Position numbers and translations under genes: made by a program
In this document: in pieces, positions 1 to 6,060 of the stretch
How positions within the stretch are numbered: the stretch's first letter is position 1
How the letters are laid out: every line of letters begins with the position of its first letter
Notes under the pieces: model-generated
Databases searched by the model: none
What the model saw: the letters and a program-made list of their open reading frames with translations, nothing else
Told to the model about the DNA's origin: nothing
NCBI GenBank assembly: GCA_023386395.1
Contig: JAEWJV010000112.1
Coordinates: forward strand, 1-6,060
From: Bacteroidota bacterium
GTDB lineage: Bacteria; Bacteroidota; Bacteroidia; Chitinophagales; Chitinophagaceae
DNA: 6,060 nucleotides
Direction of reading: 5' to 3'

Positions 1-1110
1 AAAATGGCCTTTGCCTTTCAGGTAATAATTAAAAAAATCAAATTCCAGTTGCTGGTATTTTGTATTAAGGTCGCCGCCAAAATCATAACCCGCAAAGCGG
101 CTCCATACGGGCCTTTCCCATGCACCATGCGTCCAGGGCCCCATCACCAAACGGTTATCATTTTTTGCATTTTGCTGTTCAATAGCTTTATACGTATTTA
201 ATGCACCAAACATATCTTCCGCATCAAACCAGCCGCCAACAACCAGTGTTGCGGGTTTTATATTTTTCAAATGTGCACGAATATTTCTTGCCTGCCAGTA
301 TGCATCTTTTGTTGAGTGCTCCAGGTATTCATTCCAGATTTTTGACTGGTTATGAAAATAGAGATCGTTCAGGTTATGCAAAGCGCCTGTCTTCAAATAA
401 AAATCATACACATCTTTTATATCAAGTGTTGAATCAACAGGCGGATTGCGTTGCCGGGGACCTGTTCTTGGTGCATCAAAGCAATTCAGGAAGCCAAAAT
501 TATCCATTAAGAAAAATGCACCGCGGTGATTGGCATCATCACCATCAAACTCATCGGTAACAGGCGCTTGCGGCGATGCTGCTTTTAATGCCGGATGGGC
601 GTTTGGTAAAGAAGCCGTTGCATAAAAGCCGGGATAAGAAATACCATAAATGCCCACGTTTCCATTATTGTTATGAATATTTTTCAAAAGCCAGTCAATA
701 GTATCGTAAGTATCGCTGCTTTCATCAACCTGTGTATTATCTTTTTTGTTGTCAATGGCCGGCGTCATTTCCTGGAATTCACCTTCGCTTAAATGCCTGC
801 CTCGCACATCCTGGTAAACAAAAATGTATTGCTCTTTTATGAATAACGAATTTGGACCAAGGCTTCTCCTATAGTTATCTTCTCCGTACGGAGCAACAGA
901 GTAAGGTGTGCGTTGCAACAGTATTGGATATGAGTGCGAAGCATTTTTAGGAATATATATAGCTGTGAAAAGTTTCACACCATCCCGCATAGTTATGCGG
1001 AATTCTTTTTTAATATAGTTGTTCTTTATATAAGCAGCATTGTCAGTATTGGGCTGTGCGCAGGACTGTAATACAATCAGCGTAAAGAAAAAACATGATA
1101 TACATTTCAT
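1..1110 (-). CDS. Secreted CocE/NonD-family serine hydrolase, alpha-amino acid ester hydrolase-like (3' end cut off)
   Basis: I read 370 uninterrupted codons from the ATG at 1108-1110 to the window edge; family members are roughly 600-650 residues, so the C-terminal jelly-roll part is missing. The N-terminus is hydrophobic (about residues 4-18) and ends in QSCAQP, which suggests export; Cys17 gives a poor lipobox, so lipoprotein status is uncertain. The alpha/beta-hydrolase domain has nucleophile motif G-I-S-Y-P-G (Ser158), acid Asp296 in GGWFDAED, and His328 in MGPWTHGAW. Tyr159 would help form the oxyanion hole. Glu298, Asp299 and an Asp near 192 (FDGDD) match the carboxylate cluster that binds the substrate alpha-amino group in alpha-amino acid ester hydrolases (Xanthomonas citri Asp208/Glu309/Asp310, from memory). 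Such enzymes hydrolyse or transfer alpha-amino acyl esters and amides, including beta-lactam side chains. The natural substrate is unknown. It is probably the last or a late gene of the minus-strand operon. Confidence 0.87.
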   Translation of the reverse strand, partial: MKCISCFFFTLIVLQSCAQPNTDNAAYIKNNYIKKEFRITMRDGVKLFTAIYIPKNASHSYPILLQRTPYSVAPYGEDNYRRSLGPNSLFIKEQYIFVYQDVRGRHLSEGEFQEMTPAIDNKKDNTQVDESSDTYDTIDWLLKNIHNNNGNVGIYGISYPGFYATASLPNAHPALKAASPQAPVTDEFDGDDANHRGAFFLMDNFGFLNCFDAPRTGPRQRNPPVDSTLDIKDVYDFYLKTGALHNLNDLYFHNQSKIWNEYLEHSTKDAYWQARNIRAHLKNIKPATLVVGGWFDAEDMFGALNTYKAIEQQNAKNDNRLVMGPWTHGAWERPVWSRFAGYDFGGDLNTKYQQLEFDFFNYYLKGKGHF

Positions 1111-1207
1111 ATTGCTAATGTAAGTAGGAAAAGGAAAATGTTCCAGCTTACTATTCATGTAATAAGGTTATGCTTTTTTAAAAATAAAGCGGTAATAGCG
1201 CAAGCAA

Positions 1208-2001
1208 TCAATTTTCTTTATTCCCATATTGCTTTTCAAGGGCCGGCATTAAGAATGTGCTTACTTCAGGCGTATGATGTTCTTTTCTTACTATAGCGTC
1301 CATCTGCTTAATAATATCAGTATGCTGTGCAGCTACATCGTGTTGTTCCTGTATGTCTTTATCCAGGTCAAACAATTGCCATTGCATATTTTCTTTGTTG
1401 ATATTTAAGATCAGACCTTTCCAGTTATCTATGCGTACTGCAACCTGGCCACCATATTCAGGATATTCCCAATATAAATAAGAATGTTGTTGCGTCTGCT
1501 TTTTACCTAATATTTCGGGCAGTATGCTTATGTCATCAATATTTTTTGGTGAAGGGATATGCAGCAGTTCACAAAGTGTAGGCATTCCACAAGCGCTGTG
1601 GCATAACCTGTGCCTTTTAAAAGTTCAGCAATTGTAAATGTAGAATCAGGTATAGGTAACCGGCCTTCAAGAAATGGGTTAGCTTCCATTGCTTTAAAAT
1701 TCCATACATCGCCCCGCTCTTCCATTCATCATTACCGCGTATATATGCTTTACCTGAATTAATGCCTGTCATTAACGAGTACCTTGACGGCGCGCAAACC
1801 GGGAAGGCATAATGCTGCGTAAAACGTTTGCCTTCTTTTGCCAGTGCATCAATATTAGGTGTTTCAATTTTTTGCTGTCCGTAGTATCCAACATCGCCAT
1901 AACCTAAATCATCTGCGAGTATGTAAACGATATTGGGTTTTGATTGGGCATAATTTTTTATCGTAAAAGCAAGACAAAGCAGCAGTAATATTTTTTTTCA
2001 T
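1208..2001 (-). pseudogene. Broken type I sulfatase (arylsulfatase A-like): two frameshifts and an internal deletion
   Basis: The start is ATG at 1999-2001 and the end TGA at 1208-1210, about 264 codons where 450-480 are expected. Translated in pieces it gives a signal peptide (MKKILLLLCLAF...NYAQS), KPNIVYILADDLGYGD with the metal-binding Asp pair, and the formylglycine motif C-A-P-S-R followed by SLMTG and IRGNDEW. It then gives TIAELLKGTGYATALV and finally a C-terminal part, MPTLCELLHIPSP through YWEYPEYGG. Lesion 1 is an A8 tract right after ATG (1991-1998); A7 would restore the frame. Lesion 2 is near 1719-1724, where one missing base separates NDEWK from ERGDVW. Lesion 3, near 1585-1598, joins 'ATALV', which should continue into the GKW active-site lysine, directly to 'MPTL' out of frame. 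About 200 residues are lost, including the active-site Lys/His residues and the DNG metal motif. The product cannot be an active sulfatase. It is not a recent copy of the neighbouring sulfatase: the conserved blocks differ clearly. Sequencing or assembly error is an alternative. Confidence 0.88.
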
Positions 2002-2095
2002 ATAGATATTTATTATTCTTTACGCAATCAGGTTTTCACAATAATACAAGAACCTATTTTTCCAGCGAAAGTTTAAAAATACGCAGCGCAGATTC

Positions 2096-3442
2096 TTATT
2101 TTTTACTTACAGGATACTCATTAAACAACTGCGTTAAATGTTCTTTTTGCGAAACATATTCCGCATCATCATAAAGGTTTACCCTTTCAGCAGGATCCCA
2201 TGAAAGATTATACATTTCATACACAGGCTGATTATCTTTTTGAGTGATGCGCAGTTTCCAGTCGCCATCTTTTACACCTTCCAGCACAACATTATAATAA
2301 TATATCGGGCGATGTGGTTTGTTATAACCCTTTACCGTTAACCATTTCGAAATTGATTCACCATCCATGGTATGATCCGGCAATTTTGTATGCGCCCATT
2401 CTGCAAGTGTTGGCAAAATATCAATGTTAGATAACGGGCAGGTAAGCACTTCATTTTGCAGCGTATGGCCTTTCCAGTAAACAATAAACGGCACGCGGTG
2501 GCCGCCTTCATAAGAAGTAGCTTTCCATCCCCTGAAGATGCCTGCGGAGCCAACATCATACAGAGTGGTATAACCATCATCAAACATACGCTGCGGTGTA
2601 TTTAACCAGGGGCCGTTATCGCTGCTGAACATAAAGATGGTATTATCTGCCTGGCCTGCTTTTATAACCGCATCCCATACTTTGGCAATACCTTCATCCA
2701 ATTGTTCTATCACATCACCAAACCTGCCGCCGGCAGAATGATGCTGCCTGCTTTTCATAGCGGCAAATGCAACCGGCAAATGCGGCATATTGTGAGCGAG
2801 ATATAAAAAGAACGGCTTCTTTTCTTTCACGCTTTGATTAATAAAACCAATGCTTTCCTTTGTATAATTCGTGATGAGTACACTATCGTTAGGTTTATAA
2901 ATTTCGGGCGTTGTATTACGAAAGATTTTTATTACGGTATCTGTTTTTACATACGGGCTGCGATAATCGTGGCTATACATCATGCCATAGAAAAAATCAA
3001 AGCCTTGTTTATTAGGCAAGCCTGTTCCATAATCACCGATATGCCATTTGCCCACACAGGCTGTTGCATAACCTGAAGCCTTCAGCATTTCTGCAATGGT
3101 TACCTGGCTGTCTGGAACAGCATGTTTATCGCCGGGGCCAATAACATAGGTTATATCGGAACGGTCGCAATACTGGCCCGTTAATAATGAAACCCTTGAT
3201 GGCGAACAGATGGGTGATGTAACCGCATAGTTTGTTGCCATCACACCTTTATGCGCCATCGCATCTAAGAAAGGTGTTTTAATAAGCGGGTTGCCATAAC
3301 AGGCTATATCAGCATAACCCATATCATCCGTTAATACAAAAATGATGTTGGGCTTTTGCTGTGCAGAAGACTGATGTAAAAAAAGAACTACAAAAAAAGA
3401 TAGAAACAACAAGTATTTATAATTCATATACTTTATTTTCAT
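2096..3442 (-). CDS. Secreted type I (formylglycine-dependent) sulfatase
   Basis: This 448-residue protein has a typical length for an S1-family sulfatase, which hydrolyses sulfate esters, usually on sugars, in the periplasm or outside the cell. The signal peptide has a hydrophobic core at about 10-22 and probable cleavage at SSA27/QQ. All the expected active-site pieces are visible: Asp39-Asp40 metal ligands (LTDDMGYAD), Cys79 in C-S-P-S-R (the cysteine converted to formylglycine), Lys132 and His134 in GKWHIGDYG, His221 in NMPHLP, Asp275-Asn276 in SSDNGP, and Lys307 in [16 protein letters not shown]-terminal subdomain with DGDWKLR and [13 protein letters not shown] follows. The first ATG (3440-3442) overlaps the upstream stop as ATGA, which favours it and suggests translational coupling. 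Met6 (3425-3427) is an alternative that gives a shorter n-region. The substrate cannot be read from sequence; the DUF3472 and GH123-like neighbours suggest a sulfated glycan. A maturase (FGE or anSME) must be encoded elsewhere. Confidence 0.95.
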   Translation of the reverse strand: MKIKYMNYKYLLFLSFFVVLFLHQSSAQQKPNIIFVLTDDMGYADIACYGNPLIKTPFLDAMAHKGVMATNYAVTSPICSPSRVSLLTGQYCDRSDITYVIGPGDKHAVPDSQVTIAEMLKASGYATACVGKWHIGDYGTGLPNKQGFDFFYGMMYSHDYRSPYVKTDTVIKIFRNTTPEIYKPNDSVLITNYTKESIGFINQSVKEKKPFFLYLAHNMPHLPVAFAAMKSRQHHSAGGRFGDVIEQLDEGIAKVWDAVIKAGQADNTIFMFSSDNGPWLNTPQRMFDDGYTTLYDVGSAGIFRGWKATSYEGGHRVPFIVYWKGHTLQNEVLTCPLSNIDILPTLAEWAHTKLPDHTMDGESISKWLTVKGYNKPHRPIYYYNVVLEGVKDGDWKLRITQKDNQPVYEMYNLSWDPAERVNLYDDAEYVSQKEHLTQLFNEYPVSKK

Positions 3443-4725
3443 TGTTGTGGCAACTGCGTTAAATTAATAATCAATTTTTTGTTTGAAGCATTGCGTTTAA
3501 AAGATTGGTATGGTCTTACAAATTCATTAAAGAAACCAGCATTCTTTAGAAAGAATTTATCGCCATCAACACCGCCTGCATAATCTTTTCGATAACCGCC
3601 TTTTGCCGTTGCATCAACCGTAAATGCAGCACCTGTTAATTCATGCCATTCACCTTTGCCATTTGCTATCCATTGATTTTTATAATAACCCATTCTTGTT
3701 TCATCACCGGATTCAGGAATAAAATTTTCAAGAAAAGAATACAGGTGTGTAAGATAGGTTGTTGTTTGTGGCCGTTGAAAACTTGCGATCAAATACCATT
3801 TATCAGCAGCAACATCTTTAAAATAAGCAGTGAATGTTGTTGTGTTATGAATGCTGTCTGGTGCTGCATGCAATAAAAAACCATAAGTATTACTGGCCTT
3901 CCAGTTAAAGCGCATAAAGCTTTGCCCGCCGGAACCTTCGCCGCCAAAATTATTGGTATTAACAGATGCGCCTTTTTTTATTAAAACAATTTTCATGCTG
4001 TCAGGAATAGATGCCGGGTTATCTGTTTCATAAGGGCTCCATACAGAAAATAAAATTCTTCTTTCGGTATCGCTGTTTACCTGCATGCCAAAATAACCTT
4101 CACCAAAACCATCAGCCATAAAGTAAGAGCCTGATTTATCATTGCCTTCGGGAATAGTTATTTCATTATAAAACCAACTTATATTATCCTTTAAATTTCC
4201 GGGAACATCATAGCGTAAATGCACCGAAGGGCCTCTTCGGCCAAAATGAAATGAGCTGCCGTTCTTCACATATACAAGTCCGGTATCCTGTTTTGCATAT
4301 TGAATAATAAGATCCGAAACATCGGCATAAACATTGCCTGTTTTGCTAATGCCTTTCAAATCTATCTTAACATAACCCGGTTTTACAATATTGAATTTGC
4401 CAATATGCACAATGCCGGGTGCAGCATGTTCAATTTGTTTTTTAAGTATTGTATTATTTGATGACACGCTTATTTCACTTTGGCCGTTGTGCGTTTGCAA
4501 TCGCAATGAAACATCGAATGTTTGCGGCACATTTATGCTGAAATAAATACTTGTATTGCTTAACGGGCTTGCCCAGTTTGTTAAGCCTTCATCTTTTATT
4601 TCTGCGGAATGTGTTGTATAAGCATTGCCGCCAAGCGGGATAGTATCTGTATACGTTTGCGCCTTAATGTATGTTGCAAACAACAGCGCAAATAATATTG
4701 CAGGGCCTTTGATGAATAGCTTCAT
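3439..4725 (-). CDS. Secreted DUF5077-DUF3472 protein, probable carbohydrate-related
   Basis: This 428-residue protein starts with a signal peptide (hydrophobic residues 8-20, likely cleavage at IKA22/QTY). Residues about 27-145 look like a DUF5077 beta-sandwich: [22 protein letters not shown] and YFSINVP, then a typical carbohydrate-binding-like strand pattern. Residues about 185-400 match DUF3472: [73 protein letters not shown] and FFLKNAGFF. The tail, about 401-428, is short and Asn/Lys-rich. Family recognition is from remembered motif order, not a search. The biochemical function of DUF3472 is not established as far as I know; these proteins are common in Bacteroidota beside glycosidases and sulfatases, so glycan binding or processing is inference. 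It is the first gene of the minus-strand operon and its stop codon overlaps the sulfatase start. It faces the divergent gene across a 250-nt region with candidate operators. Confidence 0.9.
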   Translation of the reverse strand: MKLFIKGPAILFALLFATYIKAQTYTDTIPLGGNAYTTHSAEIKDEGLTNWASPLSNTSIYFSINVPQTFDVSLRLQTHNGQSEISVSSNNTILKKQIEHAAPGIVHIGKFNIVKPGYVKIDLKGISKTGNVYADVSDLIIQYAKQDTGLVYVKNGSSFHFGRRGPSVHLRYDVPGNLKDNISWFYNEITIPEGNDKSGSYFMADGFGEGYFGMQVNSDTERRILFSVWSPYETDNPASIPDSMKIVLIKKGASVNTNNFGGEGSGGQSFMRFNWKASNTYGFLLHAAPDSIHNTTTFTAYFKDVAADKWYLIASFQRPQTTTYLTHLYSFLENFIPESGDETRMGYYKNQWIANGKGEWHELTGAAFTVDATAKGGYRKDYAGGVDGDKFFLKNAGFFNEFVRPYQSFKRNASNKKLIINLTQLPQQ

Positions 4726-4739
4726 GCGCAGATTTTTTT

Positions 4740-4768
4740 GAAAGATAATTTTTAGAAGCGACTTTCAA
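4740..4768 (-). promoter_or_regulatory. Candidate Bacteroidota-type promoter for the DUF3472-sulfatase operon
   Basis: On the minus strand TTG (4766-4768) is followed after 18 nt by TATCTTTC (4740-4747), which matches the Bacteroidota -7 consensus TAnnTTTG at all but the last base. The start codon is only 14 nt further on, so the 5' leader would be very short; this lowers confidence. Confidence 0.35.
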
Positions 4769-4773
4769 TGGTT

Positions 4774-4783
4774 CAAACGTTTG
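4774..4783. promoter_or_regulatory. Candidate LacI/GalR-type operator, site 1
   Basis: CAAACGTTTG is a perfect 10-bp palindrome with a central CpG, the core seen in PurR and other LacI-family operators. It lies in the divergent intergenic region, just upstream of the candidate minus-strand -33 element. Two near-identical sites follow at 4847 and 4902. Binding by a LacI-family regulator is inference. Confidence 0.5.
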
Positions 4784-4846
4784 TGCAAGTTTGAAGAGAT
4801 ACCAAATAAAAACACGTCTGGAGAATTAAGCAGGCTTTAGTTTACT

Positions 4847-4856
4847 CAACCGTTTG
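4847..4856. promoter_or_regulatory. Candidate LacI/GalR-type operator, site 2
   Basis: CAACCGTTTG differs from the perfect palindrome of site 1 at one position and is identical to site 3. Its centre is 73 bp from site 1, about seven helical turns, which would suit looping between bound regulators. Confidence 0.45.
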
Positions 4857-4901
4857 CGTATTTTAATATTCCCTGACATCTTAAAGAGTTTTAAAATGAT
4901 G

Positions 4902-4911
4902 CAACCGTTTG
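4902..4911. promoter_or_regulatory. Candidate LacI/GalR-type operator, site 3
   Basis: This is a second exact copy of CAACCGTTTG, 55 bp from site 2 and about 65 bp before the plus-strand start codon. Its TTTG end could also be the -33 element of the plus-strand promoter, so a bound repressor would block that promoter. It also forms half of a small inverted repeat, GTTTG (4907-4911) with CAAAC (4919-4923). Confidence 0.45.
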
Positions 4912-4936
4912 ATAAAAGCAAACCTGCATATATTCA
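4908..4936 (+). promoter_or_regulatory. Weak candidate promoter for the DUF6067/GH123-like gene
   Basis: TTTG (4908-4911), 17 nt, then TATATTCA (4929-4936) fits the TTTG-N-TAnnTTTG layout with two mismatches in the -7 element. An alternative -7, TAATTTTA at 4939-4946, is closer to consensus but has no well-spaced TTG. Both leave 30-40 nt to the start codon. Confidence 0.27.
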
Positions 4937-4975
4937 GGTAATTTTATTGCATCACCAATCCAGGTTCAATTATCA

Positions 4976-6060
4976 ATGAAACAGCATTTAATATTTATCT
5001 TTTTATTTTTCGCGTGCAGTTCAGTTTTTGCACAACCGGTTCAGTACATTAATGGTAATGATAGCTGGAATGCAGACTCGCTCGGCAATCATCGTGTTGT
5101 TCTTTACTTTAATGGCATCGGGAATGTTGCGGCTGCTTCTGTTAAGTGGCGGAGAAGGGATGAACATCCTGAACAAAAAAGAATAATTGTTGTGGATGCA
5201 AAAACCAATCAAAGGGTTTTAAATGTTAAGCTGAATAATCTAACACGTGAAAGCGGCGATATATATTTTGAACCAATATCCGGCGCCGGCGATTATTACG
5301 TGTACTATATGCCGTATAAAAATGAAGGCAGGAGCAATTACCCGAAAGGTGTTTATTTAAAGCCTGATACCACGGCGTCATTAACGTGGCTTACAACGGT
5401 TGATGCCAACTACAATATTCCGCAGGCAACAGTTAAGGCCTTTGAATCTGTTAATGCTTTCAACAGTTTTTACCCGATGGAAATTATCGCCACGCAAAAA
5501 GAAACGAGCACCATCATTCAATCATCAAACAACAAATCATTTATTGTTTTTCCTGAAGACAGGATGCATCCCATAAAAATGACGAATGATTTGCCGCAAC
5601 GCTGGGTTGAAAAAAGTATTCAAAAAAGCTTTACTGATACAGCTTTAAAAGGTGAAAACTTCGCTTACCAGTTGGGCATATTTGCATTGAAAGATTTGCA
5701 AAATATAAAAATTAGTTTCAGCGATTTAGCGGCGTCAAACGGAAATAAAATTGCTGCAAAGAATATTTCATGCCTTAATACAGATGGAATAAGTTATGAT
5801 AATAAACCTATTCATTTTACAGTAAATGTAGCCGCCAAAAAAGTGCAGCCAATGTGGTGTTTGATTGATGTGCCCGTGAATATTGCAACAGGGTTGTACA
5901 AAGGCAAAGCTGTTATTAAAGATGAAGCCGATCAAACGGCAACTATTGATATCAATCTTTATATACAAAATGAAATACTGGCTGATGCGGGTATTAATGA
6001 ACCCTGGAAACAAACGAGGCTGCAATGGCTCAATTCAACTATGGCACAGGAAAATAATGT
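4976..6060 (+). CDS. Secreted DUF6067/GH123-like putative glycoside hydrolase, N-terminal part (3' end cut off)
   Basis: I read 361 complete codons from ATG at 4976-4978 without a stop to the window edge. The N-terminus is a clear signal peptide (hydrophobic residues 5-18, cleavage near VFA19/QP). The rest resembles the N-terminal beta-rich region of Bacteroidota proteins annotated as DUF6067 or GH123-like glycoside hydrolases. The cues are SLGNHRVVLY, the basic VKWRRRDEHPE block (57-66), SGAGDYYVYYMPY (102-114), YPKGVYLKP (122-130), FYPMEIIATQKE (165-176), a second beta-sandwich (about 225-330), and EPWKQTRLQWLNST (342-355), which leads into the catalytic barrel. That barrel is outside the window, so no catalytic residues can be checked. 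Characterised GH123 enzymes are beta-N-acetylgalactosaminidases; extending that activity here is inference. The gene is transcribed away from the DUF3472-sulfatase operon and probably shares its control region. There is no Shine-Dalgarno sequence ahead of the start, as is normal for this phylum. Confidence 0.8.
   Translation, partial: MKQHLIFIFLFFACSSVFAQPVQYINGNDSWNADSLGNHRVVLYFNGIGNVAAASVKWRRRDEHPEQKRIIVVDAKTNQRVLNVKLNNLTRESGDIYFEPISGAGDYYVYYMPYKNEGRSNYPKGVYLKPDTTASLTWLTTVDANYNIPQATVKAFESVNAFNSFYPMEIIATQKETSTIIQSSNNKSFIVFPEDRMHPIKMTNDLPQRWVEKSIQKSFTDTALKGENFAYQLGIFALKDLQNIKISFSDLAASNGNKIAAKNISCLNTDGISYDNKPIHFTVNVAAKKVQPMWCLIDVPVNIATGLYKGKAVIKDEADQTATIDINLYIQNEILADAGINEPWKQTRLQWLNSTMAQENN

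Noticed and set aside
4..560. Plus-strand open frames opposite the hydrolase gene
   Set aside because: They are antisense to a long ORF with a complete Ser-Asp-His triad and show no family motifs of their own.
1147..1166. Seven-pair AT-rich hairpin upstream of the hydrolase gene on the minus strand
   Set aside because: It has one G-U pair, little G+C and no following T tract, so it supports neither a terminator nor a riboswitch.
1821..1830. AAAACGTTTG, a near match to the operator motif
   Set aside because: It lies inside sulfatase coding sequence, with no promoter nearby, and is best seen as background for the motif. A similar near match lies inside the hydrolase gene around 147-156.
1991..2001. 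A8 tract after the broken sulfatase start as programmed slippage that restores the frame
   Set aside because: Slippage could fix only the first lesion; the later frameshift and the loss of about 200 catalytic-domain codons would remain.
2030..2061. AGGTT...AACCT inverted repeat followed by a T run, terminator-like
   Set aside because: The T run follows the stem only on the plus strand, while all nearby genes read on the minus strand; the stem is 5 bp with a 16-nt loop.
2338..3076. Additional open frames within the intact sulfatase (minus 2338-2583, plus 2834-3076)
   Set aside because: They overlap a well-conserved sulfatase coding frame and have no recognisable domain.
3643..3876. Plus-strand open frame inside the DUF3472 gene
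   Set aside because: It is a shadow of conserved DUF3472 motifs on the other strand.
5021..6025. Minus-strand open frames (5021-5212 and 5768-6025) inside the DUF6067/GH123-like gene
   Set aside because: They are antisense to a continuous frame with signal peptide and family motifs, and have low-information translations.

Overview
The window looks like a carbohydrate- or ester-scavenging locus from a Bacteroidota genome, most likely a Chitinophagaceae-like or related free-living lineage. The evidence is AT-rich DNA, Sec signal peptides ending in 'AQ', no clear Shine-Dalgarno sequences, and protein families (DUF5077/DUF3472, many sulfatases, DUF6067/GH123-like) that are typical of that phylum. 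The taxonomic call is inference; no rRNA or other marker gene is present.

Layout: four genes lie on the minus strand, read from about 4725 down to 1. They are a secreted DUF5077-DUF3472 protein (4725-3439), an intact type I sulfatase joined to it by a 4-nt ATGA overlap (3442-2096), a second and different sulfatase that is broken (2001-1208), and the first 370 codons of an alpha-amino acid ester hydrolase-like CocE/NonD serine hydrolase that runs off the left edge (1110-1). The gaps between them are short (94 and 97 nt) and hold no convincing terminator, so one transcript is plausible. On the plus strand a single divergent gene (4976 to beyond the right edge) encodes a secreted protein resembling the DUF6067/GH123-type putative glycoside hydrolases.

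The 250-nt divergent intergenic region (4726-4975) is the likely control point. It carries three copies of a CAAACGTTTG / CAACCGTTTG palindrome-like motif of the kind bound by LacI/GalR-family regulators, plus weak Bacteroidota-type promoter candidates facing both ways. A shared sugar-responsive regulator for both transcripts is a reasonable hypothesis.

Together the genes suggest exported machinery acting on a sulfated glycan: a sulfatase, a putative glycosidase, and a DUF3472 protein of unknown function that is often found with such enzymes. A secreted ester or amide hydrolase sits at the end of the operon. No SusC/SusD pair, regulator gene, tRNA, rRNA, CRISPR array or mobile element is visible. 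The clearest abnormality is the decayed sulfatase, with two single-base frameshifts and an internal deletion that removes most of its catalytic domain. No wholly new system is evident.
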